Of a stretch of DNA of 64,000 bases, positions 45,030-55,624 are shown one piece after another. The DNA is taken from assembly GCA_963575645.1 (NCBI GenBank), contig OY754465.1, forward strand, positions 60,473,901 to 60,537,900. Direction: 5' to 3'. The notes beneath the pieces were generated by a model. The model did no database searches. It was not told the DNA's origin and saw nothing but the letters and a program-made list of their open reading frames with translations. Each line of letters begins with the position of its first letter. The first letter of the stretch is position 1. The position numbers were made by a program, and so were the translations under genes. Origin of the DNA: Xanthostigma xanthostigma (lineage: Eukaryota; Arthropoda; Insecta; Raphidioptera; Raphidiidae).

Positions 45030-45037
45030 ACTTTATG

Positions 45038-46763
45038 AGTTTCGCCGTATCGAAGCGCGTAGGGAACTTGAGCCTAGCGATTCTGGTTTGAGGTCAGGAA
45101 CTATTTTTTACAGTGTACATAAAAACTGCATTTACATAAACTTCTATCTCATACAGTCTGTATATTTCCGTAATCCCGTGTTAAATGCCTTTACAATAAC
45201 CCAGTAGGTATTCTGTACAATGTGTACAATGCTTTGTGTCTGTGAGCAGAAAAGTGTCAACCCGGATCGATGTTACATCATATAACCTACCTATACGGCT
45301 AATTCAGACACCGGCATTCAATACAACAGATATTTGTTTACGCACTGACACAAGCACAGTCGAGCCTTTTGGAAATCTTATTTGCACGCTGTACTGGACT
45401 CCCATTCAAATTTGAATATTATTTTGAAATAGCCCAACTCTGTTTTTTTTATTACGTAATTATAGGTATTTTTATGTTTATATCGTAATTCTGAGAATAA
45501 AAATGGATTAAAAGATTAACGTACATGGACCCTTGCTATTGGTATTTGGAATTGAAGGTTAGATCATGCGGTTTGCTCGCGAGTAATCACCTTTTTGTAA
45601 GACGTGTGACCCACTCAGTAGAATGTATTCAAATTAGGAACACGGCAGCAAATCGGATTTTTAACACGTTTTCATTATAACAATGAATAATATTAATTAT
45701 TAAAAATAAATATGATTATATTCCGATACCGCATCTTTTTCGCCTGTATGTATCTATCTAATGGAATCTTTCAATTGTCTGAATAATTTAAAATTTTGCA
45801 CACGTATTAAGAGCCCATAACAATACAATAGCTTATATAAATTTATAAATATATATAAATAATTTATATAAATTGATTATATACTTAACTTGAAAAATTA
45901 CTGTTAACAGGCTAACGAGCCATGCGCGCTGTACGTTGCGTTGCCTACCCGTGGGAGTGGATTTTAGTGATAATGAAAATTATAGTAAAAAAAAAAACAA
46001 CTAAACAACCCGCTTTCATGTCAATGTATACAAAAAGTAAAAAATCATTTTTAAATATAATGATTTTTTTCAACAGCTATATTTTTTAAGTATATAGTTT
46101 TTTTGAACTACATATATTTTATTTTTAAGTTTGTTAAAAATGTGAAATTTTTGTTCATTTTATTTCTTGATTTTAAATATCTTTGATCTTTGTGTACAAA
46201 CGTGATATCGAGTTTTTTTATTTATTTTATTTTTTGTGAGGAGCGCAACTAATATTGGGCATTATCCTGCGTAATATAATAACAAAAATAAATAAACATA
46301 CGACCTCTAAAGTTAATATTGATTAAACGTCTTGGTATTTTCGTTTCATAGTCATGGGTTGCCCTTGACCCCAGGCAGCCATTTTGCATAACAAATAGCG
46401 TACACCTTGTCATGAAAATGAAAATTCATCCCTAAGGTTCAAACACGATTACATTCTGACAGAATTTTTTTTTACCTACTATCTTTTGTAAGGCTAAAAG
46501 TCCTGTATTTTAACGCGTCTATCCAAGCTAATGGTATAATTATTACTCATTCTTAAATTTCGTGGAACTATTAATACGTTCGACTATCGATTATAGAGGT
46601 ATAGGCAAGTAGTAGTCTCAGTTATAGAGGTTCATAAATGAAAAACGTCTTACTCGCTTATAGAGGTTTCTGTTTGTCACTTAATATAGAGGTTTCTCAC
46701 TTAGAGAGTTTTCTCGCTTACCCAGTTTTCACTCAATTAGGACTGTATTCCTAATTAATAATT
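45038..46763. other. Unassigned AT-rich spacer
   Basis: No gene, promoter or repeat recognised. Confidence 0.5.
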
Positions 46764-46764
46764 A

Positions 46765-47107
46765 CTAGCGGTCCCGCCCGGTTTCACCCGGGTGCAAAAG
46801 AACGAATGGAGGGGAGGGACATGAGTACTCACGTACATCTTTGTTTAACCGAGATGAATGTTGTGTCCAAATTTCATGATGATCGGAGTTACCGTTCAAA
46901 AGTTTTTATCGGACGGACAAATTTTGAGTTACATTTTGCAACATTTTTCATTGATGCTCCGCTCCTATTGGTCGTAGCGTGATATTATATAGCCTATAGC
47001 CTTCCTCGATGGACTATCCAACATTTTTTTTCAATTCGAACCAGTAGTTCCTGAGATTAACGCGTTCAAACAAACAAACAAACTCTTCAGTTTTATATAA
47101 GTATAGA
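46765..47107 (-). mobile_element. Helitron-like element, complete
   Basis: The minus-strand 5' end is A|TCTATACTTATATAAAAC. The body includes the widespread GTTTGAACGCGTTAATCTCA and CTATTGGTCGTAGCGTGAT (plus-strand reading). The 3' end is the hairpin CACCCGGGTGAAACCGGGCG, then CTAG|T (46768-46764). Both borders obey the A|T rule. A hAT MITE has inserted exactly over its 5' border. Confidence 0.6.
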
Positions 47108-47108
47108 T

Positions 47109-47337
47109 CAGGGGCGGGCAAATATTTTGATCGGCGGGCCGTATGGCTGATGAAATATTCACCGCGGGCCAAAAATTTGCAGACCAAAAAAAAGGTCCTC
47201 ACATTCTATTTCCGCATTTGGAGACCAAAAAAAAAGGGCCCCACATTCTATTTTCGCATTTTACTATTTTTCTAAAACTTTCTAAAATGCTTCGCGGGCC
47301 GGACAAAATTGCGCTGCGGGCCATTTGCCCAGGCCTG
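47109..47337. mobile_element. hAT MITE, 229 bp, TSD GTATAGAT
   Basis: CAGGGGCGGGCAAAT and ATTTGCCCAGGCCTG ends with a perfect 8-bp duplication GTATAGAT (47101-47108, 47338-47345). Subterminal GCGGGCC motifs repeat on both sides. The interior has two copies of a GACCAAAAAAAA(G)GG block. A shorter homologue is at 52869-53001. Confidence 0.88.
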
Positions 47338-47345
47338 GTATAGAT

Positions 47346-48485
47346 GTACACTGTCTAAACTATCAGAGATACGATAATTATGTTTGTTGCTCTGTTGCTC
47401 TTGATTGTTTCGTTTTGCTAATTCAAAATCTTCTCGGGCGAAACCGGGTCGGAAAGCCAATAATATAATATATAAACAATAAAAACATACCAATGTAGAC
47501 TCAGACATATTATGTTATAAAAACACAAATGCAAGGAATGATAATAGAATAATCTATCTGCACGGCATAAGGCATTGCAAACTTACAGCACACGATTTAT
47601 TCTGTAAATTATAGGTGTAATTTGCAAACATTAACCTTGAAATGTGTAAAATTATATCTGTATACACACACATACGTACATATATAGTTTCATACATGCA
47701 TACATATATACATACATACACACAAACATACATAACACCACTGCGTTCATAAAATTGCAAACCTCCATAAATTATTTTATTGCTGCTTGCTTTAATATAT
47801 GTCCACCGATTTTACTTATCGGAATGTCAAAGCAACTCATTTTTAGTAGCCAATTAGCGTTTTGTCAGATTTAATTTTTAATTTTGAGTAGCTTTTGTCC
47901 GCGGCTTTACTTGTGTGAACGTCAATTTTGCCTGCAGACTCACTCGCGTTATATTTTTTGTGGCAGTTTTGATGGGTTTTCTATCTTAACCCAAGTCTAT
48001 CACGGGGAAACGTAAGATACCTTATGCTTTTTAGTTTGGGTACCAACTTATAGGCTAAGTTTCACGAAAATCAGTCCAGAAATTTTTCAAGAATATCAGT
48101 ACCTATAGGCAATTATACAGACAAAATTTTGGTTACGTGTTTTCCTGTTTCAGTATCATAAAAGATGTAAAAAGCCACGAGAAAACTGTGGTACAAATAT
48201 TAGAATAGAATAGAATATTTACTTTATTAAAAACCAAAAAGGTATAATAGCGTCATTTAGGAAAAAAAGATAATTGGACAGATCTGTCTTAGAATTGCAC
48301 GCGGCAATCATATCAGCAATTTCTTTGCTCTATTTTTGAAAATTGTAATATTCTGAATTGATTTTATATCTGAAGGTAGCATGTTATAATAATTTATTCC
48401 CCTTGCAGAGCGGACTGTTTACTGTATTTAGTAGTTCTATATTTTTTTACAAATTAGACACAAATTCTAAAATTGTATATTCTTT
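47346..48485. other. Unassigned spacer with (CATA)n and a LINE-like tail
   Basis: Tandem ACATACATACACA-type repeats lie at about 47660-47735. At about 48060-48145, GTTTCACGAAAATCAGTCCA and ACAGACAAAATTTT look like a LINE tail. Nothing gene-like. Confidence 0.4.
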
Positions 48486-48488
48486 TTA

Positions 48489-48612
48489 GTGTATTTGCCA
48501 TAAGGCACTTACACTATTGGCGTCGGTCGGATGGCGGAACCTAGGGGGTTGGACCAAAATTTCTCGACGTTTCATAGCCTCTTAAAAAGTTTGGCACCAT
48601 TTTTGGAAATGA
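48489..48612 (+). repeat. Dispersed repeat, second copy of 40547-40668
   Basis: GTGTATTTGCCATAAGGCAC, GGCGTCGGTCGGATGGCGG and TTTCTCGACGTTTCATA are shared with a few differences. Confidence 0.65.
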
Positions 48613-48645
48613 TCTAAACTACACTACGTAGTCGAAACTGGTAAT

Positions 48646-48844
48646 TGAAGGAGATTTATTTGGTTGAGGAACAATTTAAAAATAAGCTTTACAAGAGTAT
48701 TGCTTGTGGCCAACATTTCGAAAAATATATTTTCATCTTCAGGGCCTCAATGCAAATTGAGATGGTAAAAGCGATACTCTGGTAAAGCTTATTTTTCAAT
48801 TGTTCCTCAACCAAATAAATCTCCTTCAATACATATTTTTGGAA
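48646..48844. mobile_element. Foldback with hairpin motif, 13-bp flanks
   Basis: TGAAGGAGATTTATTTGGTT and its mirror bound the arms. CGAAACTGGTAAT flanks both sides (48633-48645, 48845-48857). On the minus strand the insert reads CCCTGAAGATG, a GAAAA/TTTTTC hairpin, then CGAAATGTTGGCC. A homologous half-element is at 16793-16890 in plus orientation. Confidence 0.7.
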
Positions 48845-48886
48845 CGAAACTGGTAATGTACAGGTACATTTTTAAGTCTGACACTG

Positions 48887-49022
48887 AAACCACCAACGTT
48901 TCGATCGATATTCGATATTTTACAAGGTTCTAAAGAGTCAATCGCACTTTGTCATCAAATTTTGACAAAGTGCGATTGACTTTGAAAAAGATCGAATATC
49001 GATCGAAACGATGGTGGAATAA
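48887..49022. mobile_element. Foldback with GATCGA-stem hairpin motif
   Basis: CCACCAACGTTTCGATCGAT at the left and ATCGATCGAAACGATGGTGG at the right, around a CACTTTGTCA...TGACAAAGTG centre. The plus-strand arm reads CTTTGAAAAAGATCGAATAT and then CGATCGAAACG: a stem followed by GAAACG. A looser 17-base direct match (AACTACACTACGTAGTC, AACTGCACTAAGTAGTC) brackets this and the previous foldback. Confidence 0.6.
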
Positions 49023-49149
49023 ATAATTAACTGCACTAAGTAGTCCTAGATTACCCTTTAAAATTCAATTATATTATTTAACGGACATAGAACTCAACAT
49101 ATTATTAGGTCTGTATGTATCTTATACGTTCGAAATAGTGTCAAAAAGT

Positions 49150-49254
49150 CTAAATCTTTGATTAACGTCTGATTAGAACTCTTCAATAAATAAAATTATC
49201 GACCAATTTTTCAGAAAATTGTCTGAAAAATTGGTCGATAATTTTATTTATTGA
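49150..49254 (-). mobile_element. Tiny retroposed foldback, 105 bp, 13-bp TSD
   Basis: AGTGTCAAAAAGT flanks both sides (49137-49149, 49255-49267). A near-perfect palindrome (49181-49256, CTTCAATAAATAAAATTATC and mirror) is followed, on the minus strand, by the tail AGTTCTAATCAGACGTTAAT and CAAAGATTT shared with 34062-34135 and 51862-51931. Confidence 0.75.
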
Positions 49255-49267
49255 AGTGTCAAAAAGT

Positions 49268-49982
49268 GTTATCACATGTTACACAGGGGTATGGTACAAA
49301 ATACACCTATTATACTATCGTTAAAAATCATAAATGTGGTCTTAGGTCAGCAAACAAGGACTATACCTAGAAAACTTAGAAATATACTGACAAAAATTTG
49401 TTAAAGGAACTCAATTGATTGTTTTATTTTTTGAAACTCTGTTCATAAAACACATTCATAGTGCTCACACACGGCTGCTAGCCATGTAATGGTTTGATTA
49501 GAATGTAATTACATTTCATAATTTCATGTTTTTCGCTATAAAAACTATCCGGCTATGACGCAACGTATTATGTAGATAATGTGGGTAGGCATTAATAACC
49601 TGCAGATATGCAGGTAAAATATATTATAAAGGTCTTTACAAAACGCAATTTAACTTGATTCAACTTTATAATAATTAAACAAGACGATATAAAATTTTCA
49701 GTTGCCGATCTATAATTGTTTCTACGTGATTTAATGAATAATTGCGACGGGAAATCGATTATCCGACCATGAATTTAGTTAAGTTCATCCGACAGCTGAA
49801 GTGGAAAGTTTTGAGTATATTAATTTTAATTTGAAAATATCGTTTACAGATGATGTTTTTAATCTACCATATTGTTTTATAAGAAATTTTTTTCTTGTCG
49901 TTAAAGTCTACAGAACAAAAATATATCAGATTTTGTCGTTAATGTTAATTTTAAACTTAATAAAGTATACCTGTTTTATGCC
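49268..49982. other. Unassigned AT-rich spacer
   Basis: Nothing recognised. A long plus-strand open frame (49801-50181) runs from here into the MITE and is not supported as a gene. Confidence 0.45.
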
Positions 49983-50496
49983 GGCACTTCACATGGCTAT
50001 TTGTATTTGTGTATTTGGCACATTTGGCAAACAATTACCAAGTGTGGACAGTCTATTTGACAAAGTGTTTGCCTTATTTGCCTATTTGACAAATAAGGCC
50101 AATACCAAATACGCGTTACCGTGCGCTTGTCGGTTTTTCGAGGCACATCAAAGGAGTCAAATAGGCAAATACGGCAAATAAACCGTCCACACAATGGCTA
50201 TATTCAGAAGCGCACGCGCCGTGAACCTGTACGGACGCGCAGTATTTTTGTGTCTGTGCTGTGAGTGAGAACTGGAACAATTACTATTGAAAATTGAATT
50301 GGGACAATGAAACAGTGCTAAAATTCCTGGAATTTTGAACCTGCGTTCTGCTGCCAAATGTTTGTGTGTTTGCTATTTGACTGCCATGTGTGGATGGTCG
50401 TATTTGCCTCTATTTGCATGTTTGTCTTGAACGTCATATATTTTGCCAAAAACAACAAACACCCAATAGCGAACACAAATACCCATGTGAAGTGCC
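49983..50496. mobile_element. MITE with GGCACTTCACATGG ends and TATTTGCC subterminal repeats
   Basis: GGCACTTCACATGGCTATTT at the left and AAATACCCATGTGAAGTGCC at the right. TATTTG(G/C)C and its complement recur more than ten times near both ends. The target duplication is unclear, so the superfamily is open. Confidence 0.65.
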
Positions 50497-50514
50497 ACCT
50501 ATATATATAGGTAG

Positions 50515-50945
50515 TATATCTAAAGAGATATATGCTATAACGTTGTTTTTTATAATATAATAATGGTATACTTTTCATAACGGTTTAATATTCTATTTAT
50601 TTTTTCACGAAAGTTTTGTCAAAATATTTTTTTATCTAAAATTTATAGTTTCGGAAATATTTTCAAAAATAAAAAAAAATCAGCTGTTCTTTTGTTTTGT
50701 AGATCTGTCAGAAATAAGCTAGTTAAGCATGCTTTGATTAATTTTTACATGACGTGGAACATAGTATGTTACCTATACATAATATGTAGGTAACCATGAC
50801 AGCGAATAGCTAAAATCATATTGAATACTAAACATTACCCGCGTTACCTCACGCGATATCAGAAATTTTATTTTCTTTATTATACTATATGAAATGTCAA
50901 TATTTTTGAAGTTGGAATGATCCCGTCGCCCAATTTACTAGAATT
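50515..50945 (-). repeat. Dispersed repeat, reverse copy 2 of 3
   Basis: GTATACTTTTCATAACGG through GAAGTTGGAATGATCCCGTC is the reverse complement of 62540-62800 (and in part 7980-8035). Blocks such as AATGTCAATATTTTTGAAGT and GTAGGTAACCATGACAGCGA are shared. Origin uncertain, perhaps a non-LTR derivative. Confidence 0.65.
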
Positions 50946-51217
50946 TAATGTCTCTATTACATTAAAATAGTTACTAAGGAACAAAGTTAATTAGTGTTCA
51001 CGTATATATTTGGTTTTCACAATCACAAGCATCTCTAGATAAACTTCAGTTTTATAAGAGACAAACTTCATCACAATGCTTTTAGCTTGTTTATACAAGC
51101 TTATTAATAAACAAATCGGGTATTGTGACACCCTGGAGATGTGATGACAGGAGAGCTTAGAGCACAGCCGACGGGAAGTCTGTAATCCGGTATGTGTAAT
51201 CTGCGGATTACCCTTAA
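50946..51217. other. Unassigned spacer
   Basis: Nothing recognised. Confidence 0.4.
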
Positions 51218-51388
51218 TACACGTGTATTGATATTGTAACTAATGCTCCTAATAGAAAAACAGATCCCTACTCTATTGCCGCAATGGCATACTGTGCAGA
51301 AGTGGTTGACAAAATAATGCAGAAGTACCTCCGCAACAAAAGCCATGTTTATATGAAATTAGCGAGTGGTTTTAGGGATGCTGGATGA
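51218..51388 (+). CDS. Possible exon or coding remnant, unidentified
   Basis: The frame is open from just after a TAA (51215-51217) to TGA at 51386-51388. An ATG at 51284-51286 in GCAATGG context gives 34 residues. The composition is protein-like (includes AAMAYCAEVVDKIMQKYL), amphipathic and without low complexity. AATAG at about 51251-51255 could be a splice acceptor. The opposite strand is also open here, which weakens the case. No family recognised; it may be a transposon remnant. Confidence 0.25.
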   Translation, partial: YTCIDIVTNAPNRKTDPYSIAAMAYCAEVVDKIMQKYLRNKSHVYMKLASGFRDAG

Positions 51389-51847
51389 CACTCAAGGAGA
51401 AAGTATAGTAAAAGTCGGAAGAAAGCAACACAGTATGTTTTTTTTAACTCAGTAATGTTAGCGTTGTCATAAAATATGCTTTGAAAATAACCTTAGATTG
51501 TGACCATATTTCTTCATATAAGAAAAGCATTGTGGAATTTTAAAATCGACCCTGCTCGAAAAAAATTTAAACTTTTTTTAAATTGTGTGCCTATGTCTAC
51601 ACGTTTGTACAATTTCCAATTCAAAAATCTTTTTTTTTATGCATATTGTTCAAAATTCAGCTTCAAAAGCATTTTTTTTCTATGTATAGATCAAGTAGGT
51701 ATTTGTTTTTGTGTGCAGAGTACAATCTAATGTTCTACATGACCGGAGCACGTATAAAAACTGTATTTATATCATCACAATCTAAGGTCATTGTCAAATC
51801 AATTTTCTGACCATGTTTTCTGCAGCCCACCTTAAATTTATTTTGGA
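51389..51847. other. Unassigned spacer with a 55-bp dispersed repeat
   Basis: CACAATCTAAGGTCATTGTC at 51777 is copy 2 of the repeat at 16248 and 63008. Otherwise nothing. Confidence 0.45.
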
Positions 51848-51861
51848 AGTTGATTTATCTT

Positions 51862-51931
51862 CAAGTAAATAAAATTGATCGACAATTTTATTTATTTGAA
51901 GAGTTCTATTCAGACGTTAATCAAAGATTTG
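51862..51931 (+). mobile_element. Tiny retroposon, 70 bp, 14-bp TSD
   Basis: AGTTGATTTATCTT flanks both sides (51848-51861, 51932-51945). The insert is an inverted stub (CAAGTAAATAAAATTGATCG), then CAATTTTATTTATTTGAAGA and the tail GTTCTATTCAGACGTTAATC. Third member of the family at 34062 and 49150. Confidence 0.8.
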
Positions 51932-51945
51932 AGTTGATTTATCTT

Positions 51946-52648
51946 GTTAATATTATTAGGTATTAGATTAAATTAAAGACTATAAAAAAAAATATCGTTT
52001 TGAACTGACTGTATATTTGATAAACATATTTCACATTCACTTCTGAATTCAAATTTATATCAACAATAGGTAAACCGAGCGAATTACTCAGATTTTATCG
52101 ATTTACGTATTCTATTGCCTAATAAGCATGTGATAAATATTCTTAAACATTTCAATGGCTGCTGAATAGAAATAAATCCTAAACGGAGTCAAGCATTTAC
52201 AAAAGAATATTTCTCACATAACAAACTATGGCGCTTTGTCTTACTAAACAAAAAAAAAACTGTATTAGACAAGACTAGTTTTTCGGAATATGAAATCCGA
52301 CGGTAAACATTCTCCGTTGTAAGTTCGGAATGATTTTCAGAAACAGGAAAAGTTTTCTTCTATACGGTAAATTTTAATGGAAAGGTTTAACAATAATATT
52401 GTTTGAAAAAAAATGTTAGATTCTGTATTAAATAGTTTAGCTACATTTGTAGGGCTTTGCTGAACAGGCAACTGACTCTAAACAAAAGGAATCCAGCTAA
52501 TCAATGACAGTTATTTTTTTCCTTTATATAGCCCTGAAAAGTTTGCATTTTTTGAGCACAAATTATTACCAAACCGACGGCACATTCAAATTCTACCGAG
52601 ATATAAATAACTCTATGAAAACCGATAGATAATGAGGAAATTATTATC
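51946..52648. other. Unassigned AT-rich spacer
   Basis: Nothing recognised. Confidence 0.45.
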
Positions 52649-52868
52649 GACTTCGCCCGAATTGGTAGGTTTCCACTGTTTCTTCGTCGACTTACGTTGC
52701 AAAATTGGTCTCCGCGAAAAGCGCTTTTATTTTACCGCGATAATATATACTTATGTCCATCCTGAAGGTCCATTCTAAATATTGGTGCAAATTTTTTTGA
52801 AATCGGATGAGCAGTTTCGAAGATTACCTCTTACATCCAAACTTTGACTCTATAATATCAGTATAGAT
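52649..52868 (-). mobile_element. Helitron-like element, 3'-truncated
   Basis: GACTTCGCCCGAATTGG begins inside the conserved terminal hairpin region. The body (CGACTTACGTTGCAAAATTG, TCCATCCTGAAGGTCCATTC) matches 26514-26722. The right end CTATAATATCAGTATAGAT is the minus-strand 5' end. A hAT MITE covers the border. Confidence 0.55.
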
Positions 52869-53001
52869 CAAGGGCGGGCAAATCTTTTGATTGCCGGGCC
52901 ACATAGCTGATGAAAATTCGACCGCGGGCCGTATAGCTGACGAAAATTTGACCGCGGGCCAAAAAAAAGGTCTTTCTATTTCCGCCATTTGCCCAGGCCT
53001 G
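52869..53001. mobile_element. hAT MITE, 133 bp, TSD GTATAGAT
   Basis: CAAGGGCGGGCAAAT and ATTTGCCCAGGCCTG, with GTATAGAT at 52861-52868 and 53002-53009. Same family as 47109-47337 and inserted at the same base relative to a Helitron-like 5' end. It has an internal tandem TAGCTGA(T/C)GAAAATT(C/T)GACC block (about 52906-52966). Confidence 0.85.
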
Positions 53002-53009
53002 GTATAGAT

Positions 53010-54372
53010 GATGAAACCTGAACCTTTTAAAATTTGTTACGCAGGAAAGAGGAGGAAGATGAAGGATTTGGGTTCAACAGTGAGAGTAAATTTAATTTTT
53101 TATTGTCCTACAAATTTTGCATTTTCATGACCAAAATTAAGATGAAACCGACGGTTCATTAAAAGTACTCTATACCGAACTAATTCTGATGGCAATCGAT
53201 AGATGATTAGCAAATTATCGTTTTTTGTCGCTCTAATTTCTATTCGAACGAACCCCTCGTACACTGATGAAATAGTGCCGGGTTTGCGTTTACAAGTTTA
53301 CCGATTTACAAATTAGGCCGATCGGCACAGCGGGGATGCTTTTCAACGCTCTTCAACATCAAAAGAATGAGATCCTCACTCTCTCTCGGCACTTTGCACA
53401 TAGACCTCACGTTGCGTCGCATTAGTCGAATGACTGATGGTTCATATCCCGTATATACAGACCGACACCGTCTCTTGCATTAGACCTCTACAGACACTGA
53501 TTCAATAGAAAACACTTCACGCCGTGTTCCAAACGCATTAGGTCTATTATACCGTATAAATGTTTGTTAACTGAATCCGTGCTGCAAATGGACAACGCAA
53601 ATGCATTAAACGTTGGGTGTCTACTTTTAGAACAATTGACGATCATGATTTATTTAAATCTGCAAATTCATTGCGAATTGTCTCAAATGAAAACTGTATA
53701 ATATTCAATAGGGTATAATTGTATCCTCAAGAAAATAATATTAATGAGTATTGTTATCAATGTGGTCAACAATTGGTATTTTACTTGGATGCGGAGCCCA
53801 ATATTCAATATGGCTGCCATATGCGCATTGACAGTATATATACGAGGTTTCGAACAAGTTTGTCGTCGGGGTGATACTAGTCTTTCAAAACGTAATTACT
53901 TATATTGAAAAGAAGAAAATCGCGAGTACTGGTTACATCGTAAAATGTGGCAGCAGTATAGCGATGAGGTTAACTTTGTTGCTTTCTGCATGTAAACGTC
54001 ACATTTGAAAGAGAAACCACATGAAATTAACGGTGCAGTATAATCATATGGCAGCGGTCACTTTTCAATTTAATAATTTTATATCAACATTAACACTTGA
54101 TCTACTGATATAATTACGTTCTGCACAACACATATCATGCTTTTTCTTCGATTTTTCAATGACGTGTGTCACTTCCATAATTTATTGTAAACAATAAATA
54201 TTTACAAAAATACAATGCTTTACTGCATGAGACGCTTCGTGTAGGATAGTTCACTCAAAATGCTGAGTAGATGGCGAATGACCCAAGGAAAATCGCAATA
54301 GTCACTTTTTTTAAAGAGCATCACAACCGAATTTAAAAAAAGTGTCAACTTCGCCTGCATAAGCTCACGCGT
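53010..54372. other. Unassigned spacer
   Basis: No gene or repeat recognised. Confidence 0.45.
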
Positions 54373-54578
54373 GAAGTGAAACTTCTTTAGCCACGTCTGT
54401 GTTATTTGTTTACTTTTTTTCTACTTTTAATTACACAATAACTTAAATTAATTATGAATTCGGTTCATTGATGTGATATCCATTTTGCGTTAGCAAGCTT
54501 TCTCTTATATTTCCCCGTCGTTAAGTCGTTTCATCACAGAAAATTTCAAACAGATGTATCGCTAAAGAAGTTTCACTT
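54373..54578. mobile_element. MITE of the GAAGTGAAACTT family, copy 4
   Basis: GAAGTGAAACTTCTTTAGCC at the left and CGCTAAAGAAGTTTCACTT at the right. Interior AT-rich. Confidence 0.6.
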
Positions 54579-55620
54579 AAAAAAATTAATTCAATATTTT
54601 ACCATTTTAGCTGCGTAAAGCCTCTAATATGATTCTATTTTTTTTCACATGTCGCTAATAAATCAAGCACATTCATTGCTTGTTTTCTAAGGTTCGATCA
54701 GAAATTATTGTGACTCAGCGGTAGATTTTTTTTGCAATTAGACCTAAACTTTGATATAAAGATTTGTTTGCATTAAATTCAATGGCTGTGCAATTTTTAT
54801 TTTACATTCAAATAACAGTTTAAATTTAAGAACTTTTCTATTTACAAGCGCCTGTCAACTTTCACAAAAATGTTATTAATTGCGCTCTTATTTTAGTATA
54901 GTAGTGGCTATAAAAAATTATTTAGACAAGAAGATATCTCCATAGCAGCATTCCATTAGCTCTAATATATATTACATATTACTTTAAATAAATTTAAATC
55001 AATACCAAAAATTTAATGATCGGTTTCTGGCGGTTTATGTTAAGTTGTAGGGTTATTTGACGTTTATAATTTGCACACATTAAATGTAAAATTACCGATG
55101 GAAATTAATATTAACATTAACATAATAAAACTATAAAATGTTGTAGCAGAGAACATATATATATTGATTATATCAACTAATATTTAAAAAAAATAGATTA
55201 ATAATCCAATAAAATTAGATTTAACATTAATTATTAAATATCACATCTTTGACTTTGAATTTGATCAAATGTTTTATGTAATGATATTTAAATGCAAAAA
55301 TTGAATTCGCATTTCAATCCAAAATATAAAATTATATCAAGACTATAATTTAACCATAAAAAGACGGCTTATGCAAAATGTGACAATTTTGTAGCTATAA
55401 TTGACAAAAAGCATTCAGAATATTATATAATTTCACATTCATCACCCATTTTTACAAAGCTATTTAAAATTTCTTCATGGAAGTTCAAAAAGGACCACCC
55501 ATATCGTTTTGCTGAGTTACAGATTTAGTTCATTAATAGTTTTGGTGCTCGCAGAAATCGATGATAGTAGATATGGGATCGGTGGTATACGACCAAAGAA
55601 AAGCTCTTTAAGAACATTTG
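54579..55620. other. Unassigned AT-rich spacer
   Basis: Nothing recognised. Very AT-rich at about 54900-55440. Confidence 0.5.
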
Positions 55621-55624
55621 TTTT

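Noticed and set aside
48619-49043. 17-base direct match around both foldbacks, as a single outer target duplication
   Set aside because: Two mismatches and AT-rich sequence make chance likely; the 13-bp exact repeat around the first foldback is the better-supported border.
49801-50181. 126-codon open frame
   Set aside because: Its second half lies in the MITE 49983-50496 and reflects TATTTGCC repeats, not a protein family.
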